The position numbers and the translations under genes were made by a program. This document shows positions 49,801-61,794 of a DNA stretch of 64,000 nt, piece after piece (within the stretch, counting starts at the first letter, position 1; each line of letters begins with the position of its first letter). The DNA comes from Taudactylus pleione. Its lineage: Eukaryota; Chordata; Amphibia; Anura; Myobatrachidae. The stretch covers positions 310,001 through 374,000 of the forward strand of contig JAUIMM010002538.1 in assembly GCA_031769625.1 (NCBI GenBank), written 5' to 3'. The notes under the pieces are model-generated. The model searched no databases. It saw only the letters and a program-made list of their open reading frames with translations, and was not told the DNA's origin.

Positions 49801-52800
49801 CTCCTGAGGGACGGCACAACGAGACTCAGCTGTCACATCATCACTACAATATAATGTGACTGCACTCCTGAGGGACGGCACAACGAGACTCAGCTGTCAC
49901 ATCACTACAATATAATGTCACTGCACTCCTGAGGGACAGCACAACGAGACTCAGCTGTCACATCAATACAATATAATGTCACTGTACACCTGAGGGATGG
50001 CACAACGAGACTCAGCTGTCACATCACTACAATATAATGTCACTGCACTCCTGAGGGACTGCACAACGAAACTCAGCTGTCACATCAACACAATATAATG
50101 TCACTGCACTCCTGAGGGATGGAACAATGAGACTCAGCTGTCACATCACTACAATATAATGTCACTGCACTCCTGAGGGATGGCACAACGAGACTCAGCT
50201 GTCACATCATCACTACAATATAATGTCACTGCACTCCTGAGGGACGGCACAACGAGACTCAGCTGTCACATCAATAAAATACAATGTCACTGCACTCCTG
50301 AGGGATGGCACAACGAGACTCAGATGTCACATCATCAATACAATATAACGTCACTGTACTCCTGAGGGATGGCACAACGAGACTCAGCTGTCACATCATC
50401 AATACAATATAATGTCACTGCACTCCTGAGGGACGGCACAACGAGAATCAGCTGTCACATCATCAATACAATATAACGTCACTGTACTCCTGAGGGATGG
50501 CACAACGAGACTCAGCTGTCACATCATCAATACAATATAACGTCACTGCACTCCTGAGGGACGGTACAACGAGACTCAGCTGTCACATCAATACAAAATA
50601 ATGTCACTGCACTCCTGAGGGACGGCACAACGAGACTCAGCTGTCACATCAATACAAAATAATGTCACTGCACTCCTGAGGGACGGCACAATGAGACTCA
50701 GCTGTCACATCATCACTACAATATAATGTCATTGCACTCCTGAGGGATGGCACAACGAGACTCAGCTGTGACAACATCACTACAATATAATGTCACTGCA
50801 CTCCTGAGGGATGGCACAACGAGACTCAGCTGTCACATCATCACTACAATATAATGTCACTGCACTCCTGAGGGACGGCACAACGAGACTCCGCTGTCTC
50901 ATCATCAATACAATATAATGTCACTGCACTCCTGAGGGATGGCACAACGAGACTCAGCTGTCTCATCATCACTACAATATAATGTCATTGCACTCCTGAG
51001 GGATGGCACAACGAGACTAAGCTGTCACATCATCACTACAATATAATGTCACTGCACTCCTGAGGGACGGCACAACGAGACTCAGCTGTGACAACATCAC
51101 TACAATATAATGTCACTGCACTCCTGAGGGACGGCACAACGAGACTCAGCTGTCACATCATCACTACAATATAATGTCACTGCACTCCTGAGGGACGGCA
51201 CAACGAAACTCAGCTGTCACATCAACACAATATAATGTCACTGCACTCCTGAGGGACTGCACAACGAAACTCAGCTGTCACATCAACACAATATAATGTC
51301 ACTGCACTCCTGAGGGATGGAACAATGAGACTCAGCTGTCACATCACTACAATATAATGTCACTGCACTCCTGAGGGATGGAACAACGAGACTCAGATGT
51401 CACATCATCAATACAATATAATGTCACTGCACTCCTGAGGGATGGCACAACGAGACTCAGCTGTCACATCATCACTACAATATAATGTCAATGCACTCCT
51501 GAGGGACGGCACAACGAGACTCAGCTGTCACATCATCACTACAATATAATGTCACTGCACTCCTGAGGGATGGCACAACGAGACTCAGCTGTCACATCAT
51601 CACTACAATATAATGTCACTGCACTCCTGAGGGACGGCACAACGAGACTCAGCTGTCACATCATCACTACAATATAATGTCAATGCACTCCTGAGGGACG
51701 GCACAACGAGACTCAGCAGTCACATCAATACAATATAATGTCACTGCACTCCTGAGGGATGGCACAACGAGACTCAGCTGTCACATCATCAATACAATAT
51801 AACGTCACTGCACTCCTGAGGGAAGGCACAACGAGACTCAGCTGTCACATCATCACTACAATATAATGTCACTGCACTCCTGAGGGATGGCACAACGAGA
51901 CTCAGCTGTCAATCCAATACAATATAATGTCACTGCACTCCTGAGGGACGGCACAACGAGACTCAGCTGTGACAACATCACTACAATATAATGTCACTGC
52001 ACTCCTGAGGGACGGCACAACGAGACTCAGCTGTCACATCATCACTACAATATAATGTCACTGCACTCCTGATGGATGGCACAACGAGACTCAGCTGTCA
52101 CATCATCACTACAATATAATGTCATTGCACTCCTGAGGGATGGCACAACGAGACTCAGCTGTCACATCATCACTACAATATAATGTCAATGCACTCCTGA
52201 GGGATGGCACAACGAGACTCAGCTGTCACATCAATACAATATAATGTCACTGCACTCCTGAGGGATGGCACAACGAGACTCAGATGTCACATCATCACTA
52301 CAATATAATGTCACTGCACTCCTGAGGGAGTGCACAACGAGACTCAGCAGTCACATCAATACAATATAACGTCACTGCACTCCTGAGGGACGGCACAACG
52401 AGACTCAGCTGTCACATCATCAATACAATATAACGTCACTGCACTCCTGAGGGACGGCACGAGACTCAGGTGTCACATCATCACTACAATATAATGTCAC
52501 TGCACTCCTGAGGGACGGCACAACGAGACTCAGCTGTCACATCATCACTACAATATAATGTCACTGCACTCCTGAGGGACGGCACAATGAGACTCAGCTG
52601 TGACAACATCACTACAATATAATGTCACTGCACTCCTGAGGGACGGCACAACGAGACTCAGCTGTCACATCATCAATACAATATAATGTCACTGCACAAC
52701 GAGACTCAGCTGTCACATCATCACTACAATATAATGTCACTGCACTCCTGAGGGATGGCACAACGAGACTCAGCTGTCACATCATCACTACAATATAATA

Positions 52801-55800
52801 TCACTGCACTCCTGAGGGACGGCACAACGAGACTCAGCTGTCACATCACTACAATATAATGTCACTGCACTCCTGAGGGACGGCACAACGAGACTCAGAT
52901 GTCAAATCACTACAATATAATGTCACTGCACTCCTGAGGGATGGCACAACGAGACTCAGCTGTCACATCATCACTACAATATAATGTCACTGCACTCCTG
53001 AGGGACGGCACAACGAGACTCAGCTGTCACATCATCACTACAATATAATGTCACTGCACTCCTGAGGGACGGCACAACGAGACTCAGCTGTCACATCAAT
53101 AAAATACAATGTCACTGCACTCCTGAGGGATGGCACAACGAGACTCAGCTGTCACATCATCAATACAATATAACGTCACTGTACTCCTGAGGGATGGCAC
53201 AACGAGACTCAGCTGTCACATCATCAATACAATATACTGTCACTGCACTCCTGAGGGACGGCACAACGAGACTCAGCTGTCACATCATCAATACAATATA
53301 ACGTCACTGCACTCCTGAGGGACGGCACAACGAGACTCAGCTGTCACATCAATACAAAATAATGTCACTGCACTCCTGAGGGACGGCACAACGAGACTCA
53401 GCTGTCACATCAATACAAAATAATGTCACTGCACTCCTGAGGGACGGCACAATGAGACTCAGCTGTCACATCAATACAATATAATGTCACTGCACTCCTG
53501 AGGGATGGCACAACGAGACTCAGCTGTCACATCATCACTACAATATAATGTCACTGCACTCCTGAGGGATGGCACAACGAGACTCAGCTGTGACAACATC
53601 ACTACAATATAATGTCATTGCACTCCTGAGGGATGGCACAACGAGACTCAGCTGTGACAACATCACTACAATATAATGTCACTGCACTCCTGAGGGATGG
53701 CACAACGAGACTCAGCTGTCACATCATCACTACAATATAATGTCACTGCACTCCTGAGGGACGGCACAATGAGACTCAGCTGTGACAACATCACTACAAT
53801 ATAATGTCACTGCACTCCTGAGGGACGGCACAACGAGACTCAGCTGTCACATCATCAATACAATATAATGTCACTGCACTCCTGAGGGACGGCACAACGA
53901 GACTCAGCTGTGACATCATCACTACAATATAATGTCACTGCACTCCTGAGGGATGGCACAACGAGACTCAGCTGTCACATCATCACTACAATATAATGTC
54001 ACTACACTCCTAAGGGATGGCACAACGAGACTCAGCTGTCACATCATCACTACAATATAATGTCACTGCACACCTGAGGGACGGCACAACGAGACTCAGC
54101 TGTCACATCAATAAAATACAATGTCACTGCACTCCTGAGGGATGGCACAACGAGACTCAGCTGTCACATCATCACTACAATATAATGTCACTGCACACCT
54201 GAGGGACGGCACAAAGACTAAGCTGTCACATCATCAATACAATATAATGTCACTGCACTCCTGAGGGACGGCACAACGAGACTCAGCTGTCACATCATCA
54301 ATACAATATAACGTCACTGCACTCCTGAGGGACGGCACAACGAGACTCAGCTGTCACATCAATACAAAATAATGTCACTGCACTCCTGAGGGACGGCACA
54401 ACGAGACTCAGCTGTCACATCAATACAAAATAATGTCACTGCACTCCTGAGGGACGGCACAATGAGACTCAGCTGTCACATCAATACAATATAATGTCAC
54501 TGCACTCCTGAGGGATGGCACAACGAGACTCAGCTGTCACATCATCACTACAATATAATGTCACTGCACTCCTGAGGGATGGCACAACGAGACTCAGCTG
54601 TGACAACATCACTACAATATAATGTCATTGCACTCCTGAGGGATGGCACAACGAGACTCAGCTGTGACAACATCACTACAATATAATGTCACTGCACTCC
54701 TGAGGGATGGCACAACGAGACTCAGCTGTCACATCATCACTACAATATAATGTCACTGCACTCCTGAGGGATGGCACAACGAGACTCAGCTGTGACAACA
54801 TCACTACAATATAATGTCATTGCACTCCTGAGGGATGGCACAACGAGACTCAGCTGTGACAACATCACTACAATATAATGTCACTGCACTCCTGAGGGAT
54901 GGCACAACGAGACTCAGCTGTCACATCATCACTACAATATAATGTCACTACACTCCTAAGGGATGGCACAACGAGACTCAGCTGTCACATCATCACTACA
55001 ATATAATGTCACTGCACACCTGAGGGACGGCACAAAGACTAAGCTGTCACATCATCACTACAATATAATGTCACTGTACTCCTGAGGGACGGCACAACGA
55101 GACTCAGCTGTCACATCAATACAATATAATGTCACTGCACTCCTGAGGGACGGCACAACGAGACTCAGCTGTGACAACATCACTACAATATAATGTCACT
55201 GCACTCCTGAGGGATGGCACAACGAGACTCAGCTGTGACAACATCACTACAATATAATGTCACTGCACTCCTGAGGGATGGCACAACGAGACTCAGCTGT
55301 CACATCATCACTACAATATAATGTCACTGCACACCTGAGGGACGGCACAAAGACTAAGCTGTCACATCATCACTACAATATAATGTCACTGTACTCCTGA
55401 GGGACGGCACAACGAGACTCAGCTGTCACATCAATACAATATAATGTCACTGCACTCCTGAGGGACGGCACAACGAGACTCAGCTGTGACAACATCACTA
55501 CAATATAATGTCACTGCACTCCTGAGGGATGGCACAACGAGACTCAGCGGTCACATCATCAATACAATATAATGTCACTGCACTCCTGAGGGATGGCACA
55601 ACGAGACTCAGCTGTCACATCATCACTACAATATAATGTCACTGTACTCCTGAGGGACGGCACAACGAGACTCAGCTGTCACATCACTACAATATAATGT
55701 CACTGCACTCCTGAGGGACGGCACAACGAGACTCAGCTGTCACATCATCACTACAATATAATGTCACTGCACTCCTGAGGGATGGCCCAACGAGACTCAG

Positions 55801-56179
55801 CTGTCACATCATCAATACAATATAATGTCACTGCACTAGTGAGGGACGGCACAACGAGACTCAGCTGTCACATCAATACAATATAACGTCACTGCACTCC
55901 TGAGGGATGGCACAACGAGACTCAGCTGTCACATCATCAATACAATATAATGTCACTGCACTCCTGAGGGACGGCACAACGAGAATCAGCTGTCACATCA
56001 TCACTACAATATAATGTCACTGTACTCCTGAGGGATGGCACAACGAGACTCAGCTGTCACATTAATACAATATAATGTCACTGCACTCCTGAGGGATGGC
56101 ACAACGAGACTCAGCTGTCACATCATCACTACAATATAACGTCACTGCACTCCTGAGGGACGGCACAACGAGACTCAGC
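28825..56179. repeat. Giant 64-bp satellite built from the PPM1G intron-exon junction
   Basis: About 430 units of CGGCACAACGAGACTCAGCT + GTCACATCATCACTACAATA + TAATGTCACTGCACTCCTGA + GGGA, with 61-bp variants lacking one CAT. In gene sense each unit ends GTGCCGTCCCTCAG then GAGTGCAGTGA, identical to the acceptor and first 11 bases of the exon at 28824-28814. Most variation is CGG/TGG (CpG decay), ATC/ACATC and ACT/AAT. Blocks of 0.5-4 kb are duplicated inside it. The whole is intronic. Short open frames of about 60 codons recur but encode only the repeat. Confidence 0.98.
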
Positions 56180-56348
56180 GGGCCAAGGCACCTCAGTTAG
56201 TTACCAAGCCATAGGCCGGAGGAGGAGAAGGAAGAGAGAGAACAAAGATCTGGACACATACAAGAATCACATTCTCACCAGAGGGAGACGGAAAACCGGT
56301 GACCAGAGCAAAGCCCATCTGCAGCACAGGTGCGACAGGGCGGGAGTC

Positions 56349-56460
56349 CTGTGGAACCCTATGGACTTCGTAGAAATAGAGATAACAAGGGTAAGTTCTT
56401 ACCATATCTCATATTTTCTACTTCAGGTTCCATAGGGTATCCACAGGATACCTTGGGGAT
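56349..56460. repeat. Element 1 internal complementary region
   Basis: CCTGTGGAACCCTATGGACT at the left and GGTTCCATAGGGTATCCACA at the right face each other around GGGTAAGTTCTTACC. This is the DIRS circle-junction template. The right half is the inverted copy of the 5' terminus at 61906-61949 with a single mismatch over about 40 bases. Confidence 0.85.
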
Positions 56461-56478
56461 GTCCCAAAGCAGTATCCT

Positions 56479-57501
56479 TTAAGGGTGGGGACGCTCCTGT
56501 GCAGAAAGGAGAATCCGCCGCCCGAAGGAAGCATCCTGAGAGGCGAAGGTGTCAAACCTGTAATACCTCACGAAGGTATGGACAGAAGACCACGTAGCAG
56601 CCTTGCAGATCTGAACTGCCGAGGCACCACGTCGAGCTGCCCACGAAGGACCCACAGACCTAGTGGAATGAGCCTTCAGAGAAGGAGGGACCGGTAGGCC
56701 TTCATGAAGATAAGCTTCAGAAATAGCCATACGGATCCAGGCTGCCAAAGTTTGCTTTGAAGCAGGCCAACCCTTTTTACGGAAGCCATAGAGGACAAAC
56801 AAAGCGTCCGACTTCCTAAACGAAGAAGTGCGGTCAACATAAGTCCTTAAGGCCCGCACAACATCCATAGAGGCCTCACCCACAGAAAGACCCGGTGAGT
56901 TAAAGGCCGGAACAACTATTTCCTCGTTAACATGAAACTGGGAAACAACTTTGGGAAGAAACTCGGGCCGAGTGCGGAGCACTGCCCTGTTCCCATAAAA
57001 AACCAAGAAAGGGGGTCTACAAGAAAGAGCCCCTAACTCAGAAACACGTCTGGCCGAAGCAATGGCCAGAAGGAAAACAGTCTTAGCTGTTAGCCATTTA
57101 AGATCCACTGAGCCCAGTGGTTCAAACGGCGGTCCTTGGAGAGCCCTCAGGACCACAGCCAAATCCCAAGGCGCCACAGGTGGAACAAAGGGCGGCTGAA
57201 TGCGGAGAACACCCTGCATAAAGGTGCGCACATCCGGGATTGTAGCAATCCTACGGTGAAACCAGACAGATAGGGCCGAAACCTGTACCTTCAAAGAAGC
57301 AAGGCGAAGCCCATGATCTAGTCCCGCTTGCAGGAAGGCGAGAATCCGAGACAGACGAAACTCCCGCGGTGCATAACCTCTCGGTCGACACCACTGGAAG
57401 AACGTATGCCACACGCGATGGTATATCCTCGCGGAAGACGGTTTCCGAGCTCGTAACATGGTACGCACCACAGAGCTGGAAAACCCCCGGGACCTCAGCA
57501 T
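56479..57501 (-). CDS. DIRS tyrosine recombinase (element 1), intact
   Basis: 340 residues from an ATG whose bases overlap the stop of the preceding frame (ATGCTGA). A tyrosine recombinase of DIRS retrotransposons, expected to integrate the circular DNA copy. Candidate catalytic residues are all present: Arg in SARRVSEL (R151/R152), His and Arg in KAHSTRS (H278, R281) and Tyr in FVRYYRFD (Y313/Y314). Elements B and C carry broken copies, whereas this one has no stop or frameshift. The same frame is open much further upstream, to 59340, but that part is a shadow of the reverse transcriptase gene, so the ATG at 57501 is preferred. Confidence 0.9.
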   Translation of the reverse strand: MLRSRGFSSSVVRTMLRARKPSSARIYHRVWHTFFQWCRPRGYAPREFRLSRILAFLQAGLDHGLRLASLKVQVSALSVWFHRRIATIPDVRTFMQGVLRIQPPFVPPVAPWDLAVVLRALQGPPFEPLGSVDLKWLTAKTVFLLAIASARRVSELGALSCRPPFLVFYGNRAVLRTRPEFLPKVVSQFHVNEEIVVPAFNSPGLSVGEASMDVVRALRTYVDRTSSFRKSDALFVLYGFRKKGWPASKQTLAAWIRMAISEAYLHEGLPVPPSLKAHSTRSVGPSWAARRGASAVQICKAATWSSVHTFVRYYRFDTFASQDASFGRRILLSAQERPHP

Positions 57502-59420
57502 GGCCGTCTCAACAGCCACGCCGTCAAAGACAGCCGAGTCAGGTCCGGGTGAAGGCAAGGACCCTGAGACAGAAGGTCCGGTCGTAGCGGCAACCGCAGA
57601 GGAATGTCCACGGACAGACCCTGAAGGTCTGAGAACCAGTGCCGTCTGGGCCACGCGGGAGCTATCAACAGGAGCGTCCCTCCTTCCTGTTTGAATTTCC
57701 GGATTACCCGTGGAAGAAGGGAGACCGGAGGGAACAGGTATGCGAACCGGAACGTCCACCGGACGGACAGAGCATCCACCAGAGACGCCCCTTCGTCTCT
57801 TGTGCGAGACCCGTACACCGGCAACTTGTTGTTGTGCCGGGACGCCATGAGGTCGATTTCTGGAAGACCCCACCTGTCCACCAGTAGTTGAAAAACGTCC
57901 GGGTGCAGGGACCATTCCCCCAGATGAACGTCCTGGCGACTTAGAAAGTCCGCCTCCCAATTTAGCACTCCCGGGATGAAGACCGCTGATATGGCCGGAA
58001 GATTGCGCTCCGCCCAAACCAGGATCCGAGAGACCTCTACGAGAGCCGCCCGACTGCGAGTTCCTCCTTGCCTGTTTATGTAGGCCACGGTGGTAGCGTT
58101 GTCCGACTGGACCTGCACCGGGCGACCCTGGAGAAACCGCTGTGCCTGCTGGAGAGCATTGAAGACCGCACGGAGTTCCAAGATATTTATTGGAAGCTCC
58201 GCTTCTTTCGGCGTCCACCTGCCCTGGAACAAGTGTGGACCCGAAACTGCTCCCCAGCCCCGAAGACTGGCGTCCGTTGTCAACAGGACCCAATTTGGAA
58301 CCCAGAACGGACGTCCCTTGTTGAGGTGGGTCGTCTGTAACCACCACGCAAGGGACAGGCGAACCTCCTGGGTGAGCACAATCGTCTGGGACTTCAAAGA
58401 CTGAGTCAGCCCGTTCCACTTGGACAGGATCAGGTGCTGCAGAGGTCTGGAGTGAAACTGGGCGTATTCCACCATGTCGAACACCGACACCATGGAGCCC
58501 AGTAACCTCATCGCCGAGTGTAAGGACACCCGGCGGCTGTGCAGGCAACTGCGCACCCTTGACTGTAAAGCAGAGATCTTGTCCTCCGTCACGAAGATCC
58601 TTTGCTGTCCCGAGTCCAATAAGGCTCCAAGATGCAGAATCCTCCGAGACGGGATTAGAGTGGACTTCTGCCAGTTGATTAGCCAGCCGTGCCGTTGCAG
58701 CAGTGCAATGGTCAGGTCCAAGTGGCGTAACAGGAGCTCTGGAGATCCTGCCACCAATAACAGGTCGTCCAAATACGGCAACATGCGGACTCCCTGCAGC
58801 CGCAGAGAAGCCGCCATGACCGCCATCACCTTGGTGAAAACACGTGGTGCTGTTGCCAGGCCAAAAGGTAACGCCCGAAACTGGAAGTGGTCGCTGCGGA
58901 TTGCAAACCTGAGGAACTGTTGATGGCGCCAAAGAATAGGGACATGCAGGTAAGCGTCCTGTATGTCCAATGACACCAAGTAGTCCCCAGGTTCCAGCGC
59001 CAGAATGATGGACCGTAGGGTCTCCATCCGAAAGTTCGGGACCCGCAAAGACTTGTTGAGTGCTTTGAGGTTGAGAATCGGACGATATGACCCATTGGGT
59101 TTCTGTACCAAAAATAGATTTGAATAGAAACCCTGGCCCCTCTGGGAGAATGGAACCGCCACTATAACTCCAGCCTGGAGCATAGTGTGCAATACCTTCC
59201 GCAGCTCCGTAGCCTTGTTCCGGTCTGATGGGAAACCCGTGGTGAAGAAGCGAGCCGGGGGTCTGTGCCGGAAGGAGAGGGCGTATCCGTGGGAAACCAC
59301 CTCCAGAACCCAAGTGTCTGTCGTAGTGGTCGACCAACACTGGGCGAACTGTAGCAGGCGGCCTCCCACCCTGGGATCCCCCAAAGGGAGGCCCGGACCG
59401 TCAGGCCGCAGGCTTGTCAT
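57495..59420 (-). CDS. DIRS reverse transcriptase/RNase H polyprotein (element 1)
   Basis: 641 residues from the ATG at 59420, which overlaps the gag stop by 20 nt. An upstream ATG at 59621 is in frame but lies wholly within gag. Domains: reverse transcriptase about residues 95-250, with SLDIQDAYLHV and PYLDDLLLV (YLDD at 216-219); RNase H about 375-500, with TTDASLRGWG (D383), LELRAVFNAL (E415) and QSDNATTVAYIN (D440); and a C-terminal block (521-598, SRHNNKLPVYGSRTRD to APAWPRRHWF) in the position of the methyltransferase-like domain described in DIRS elements. It would copy element RNA into DNA. No stops or frameshifts are seen. Confidence 0.92.
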   Translation of the reverse strand: MTSLRPDGPGLPLGDPRVGGRLLQFAQCWSTTTTDTWVLEVVSHGYALSFRHRPPARFFTTGFPSDRNKATELRKVLHTMLQAGVIVAVPFSQRGQGFYSNLFLVQKPNGSYRPILNLKALNKSLRVPNFRMETLRSIILALEPGDYLVSLDIQDAYLHVPILWRHQQFLRFAIRSDHFQFRALPFGLATAPRVFTKVMAVMAASLRLQGVRMLPYLDDLLLVAGSPELLLRHLDLTIALLQRHGWLINWQKSTLIPSRRILHLGALLDSGQQRIFVTEDKISALQSRVRSCLHSRRVSLHSAMRLLGSMVSVFDMVEYAQFHSRPLQHLILSKWNGLTQSLKSQTIVLTQEVRLSLAWWLQTTHLNKGRPFWVPNWVLLTTDASLRGWGAVSGPHLFQGRWTPKEAELPINILELRAVFNALQQAQRFLQGRPVQVQSDNATTVAYINRQGGTRSRAALVEVSRILVWAERNLPAISAVFIPGVLNWEADFLSRQDVHLGEWSLHPDVFQLLVDRWGLPEIDLMASRHNNKLPVYGSRTRDEGASLVDALSVRWTFRFAYLFPPVSLLPRVIRKFKQEGGTLLLIAPAWPRRHWFSDLQGLSVDIPLRLPLRPDLLSQGPCLHPDLTRLSLTAWLLRRPC

Positions 59421-60861
59421 CTGGCTTGGGGGCCGGACGTCTGGTACTCCATGCCTGCTTCCGGGGCTTGACCGATTTCTTAGGGCCAGCCTGTCGAGGA
59501 AACGACTGTGGTTTGGGCCTGCCCTGGGCCCTAGATGACCGAAAGGACGATGGTCCCGAACCAGAAGGAGCAGCGGCCGACGGGAGACAAGCAGATTTGG
59601 CTGCCGCCAGCGTGGCCACAATCTTATCCAGATCCGGACCGAAGAGAACTTCTCCGGTAAACGGCAACGCTTCCAGACCTTTCTTGGAATCTGCGTCCGC
59701 CTTCCAGGATCGCAGCCACAAGGTGCGACGAGCAGCTACCGCTGCTGAAGAAATTCTAGACACCAGAGTACTAATGTCTAGAGCCGCCTCGTTGATGTAG
59801 GTGGCCGAATCACGGAGATTGCCAATCAACTCCGCCTGTTCGGCCGGACAGTCGGATTCAAAAGAAGCCTCTAATGAATCCGCCCAGCGCTCCATCGCTC
59901 TGGCAACCCAGCAAATGGCCAAAGCCGGCCGTGCTGCCCCCCCTGCAAGGGAATAAGCGGACTTCAGGCAGATTTCTACCTTGCGGTCCGTAGCATCCTT
60001 AAGGGAGGACATGGATGGCATCGGCAATGTGGCACTACGGACAAGACGGGTCACGTGAGAATCCACCTGTGGAGGGGATTCCCACTTAGCAAAATAATTA
60101 TCCGCGAACGGATAAGCCACCGCCAGGCGTCTCTGCGGCTGGTATCTTTTGCCAGGTTGTTTCCACGCCTCCTCTAAATGGTCCACCAACTGACCCGAAA
60201 GAGGAAAGACTGTGGCATCGCCCTTCACATCTTTGAAAAAGGCATACTTAGATTTAGCCGCTGGGGGAACTTCGTCCTCAATCACCAAGGCTGTGCGGAC
60301 CTCCCGAATAAGTCCAGGAATATATACTTTGGACTTAGCATCAGCGTCCTTAGTATGGAGAGGTTCCTGATCGTAAGGATCAAGAATCTCCCCATCATCA
60401 GACGTCCCTTCGTCATCCTCATAAGGAGCGGACAGAGACGCCACCGGCCTTTTATGAGGCCGCATCACAGACTCCCCTTGCAACACATCCGACAAGTGCT
60501 GTACAGAACTCGTCAGGGAGTTAACCCACGCTGGCTCCTGAGAACCCGGGAGCGGGGAAATAGGGAGACTGTGGGGTACCACCAATTGTCGTGGGAACCC
60601 CTGCATGGGTGACGACACCACAGACTGCTGGGACAAACCCCTCGGAGTAAACGAGGGCTGCGGAGCTAACTGGCCCACTAAAGCTGTTAACGCCTGAGCG
60701 AAACAAGCCCAGGGCGGCTCCTGTACCGGTGCTGTAACCGTAATAGGCCGCGCCATGGACAAACACTGCCGGCAAAGGCCCTCCGCGCTACCCTCCCCCT
60801 CCGCTAACGGTACTTTGCACGTGGTACACTGTAGCCGGAGGGGAAAATCACTTTCAGACAT
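59401..60861 (-). CDS. DIRS gag-like protein (element 1)
   Basis: 486 residues. The N-terminus carries CxxC-x14-CxxC (C12, C15, C30, C33), a likely zinc-binding knuckle. An acidic stretch (YEDDEGTSDDGEILDPYD) follows, then a central helical region with AICWVARAMERWADSL and LPFTGEVLFGPDLDK, and a very basic Pro/Lys/Arg tail suited to nucleic-acid binding. The same blocks occur, broken, in elements C and D. By position it is the structural protein of the element, but its biochemistry is not known from sequence. The stop at 59401 overlaps the start of the next frame. Confidence 0.87.
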   Translation of the reverse strand: MSESDFPLRLQCTTCKVPLAEGEGSAEGLCRQCLSMARPITVTAPVQEPPWACFAQALTALVGQLAPQPSFTPRGLSQQSVVSSPMQGFPRQLVVPHSLPISPLPGSQEPAWVNSLTSSVQHLSDVLQGESVMRPHKRPVASLSAPYEDDEGTSDDGEILDPYDQEPLHTKDADAKSKVYIPGLIREVRTALVIEDEVPPAAKSKYAFFKDVKGDATVFPLSGQLVDHLEEAWKQPGKRYQPQRRLAVAYPFADNYFAKWESPPQVDSHVTRLVRSATLPMPSMSSLKDATDRKVEICLKSAYSLAGGAARPALAICWVARAMERWADSLEASFESDCPAEQAELIGNLRDSATYINEAALDISTLVSRISSAAVAARRTLWLRSWKADADSKKGLEALPFTGEVLFGPDLDKIVATLAAAKSACLPSAAAPSGSGPSSFRSSRAQGRPKPQSFPRQAGPKKSVKPRKQAWSTRRPAPKPDDKPAA

Positions 60862-61794
60862 GATGGCACCACGTATGTGACCTCTCTCACCAATTAAGTA
60901 TTAAATAGGCGAGAGACCACCCTGCAGCACCGCACCGCAAGGGCTTTAGCAGAAAGAACAGGGACAGTAATAAAGCTGACAGTTTAGAGAAGAAAAGTTA
61001 CAGGCAGCAGCGCTAGCACAGTCACATACAATGCAGAGAAATAACAATTCCTGCACTAACAGCGCTGATCACTCAACTACACAGACACAGGGCCTGGTAG
61101 GACACAGCGCTGCATACACAGACCTGACCACAGCGGAGGAGAGGTATGCGGGGGGACCCAGACCACGATGCTTCCGTCCAGCGCTTCCAGCAGCGTTCAC
61201 CATGCGTTCTGGAGAAGATGACCGCCGAGGAGCAGAGAGGAGGCTGGCCTGGGGGAGGAGCGCTGCCACAGGACCAGTCGGCAGCATGCAGAGAGGGCTG
61301 TGTGCAGCGGGGGAGGCGCCGGCTGTGAGACAGGGAAGGCGCGCTCCCCTGGCATGCATTTAACCCCTGGGACGCCGCAGCGCTACCGCTCTGCTGCGGT
61401 CCGCTGTCCCAGGGGGTAGTGGAAGCGCAGGTTGGTCGCCTGGCTCCACGCTGCAGCCAGTCCCCAGGGAGCCCCCTGCCTGGGGACTTAGGACCATGTG
61501 ATCAGCGGGGACCCACCGCGGGACCCCGCTGCTTACCTCTGTCCCCCTTGAATCCGGCCATGGTCCGGAGCATCTGGGGTCACCGCTAGCTGTGACCCCA
61601 GACGCCCACCAGCATCCCCGGATCAGTACCGGCGTTCTGGTACCGGCGGGGTGTAGGGAAGACAGCATGGACGTCAGGACTGACTGTCCATGCTGTTCAT
61701 CCAGATGTGCAGCCACAGCTGCATGAAGAATAAGCTTCAGGGGCTCTCCTAGCCCCCACTCCAACAGGTGCACCCGACTCCGGCCGGGCACCAA
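60862..61794 (-). other. Element 1 5' leader
   Basis: About 0.9 kb before gag, GC-rich, with CTGTCCC/GGGACAG-type imperfect inverted repeats near 61360-61420. There are no convincing coding frames. A promoter is expected in or next to the terminal repeat. Confidence 0.6.

Noticed and set aside
57502..59340. 953-codon minus-strand frame read as one long protein
   Set aside because: Only its last 340 codons are the tyrosine recombinase. The upstream part is the shadow frame of reverse transcriptase, and an ATG overlapping the reverse transcriptase stop gives the expected length.
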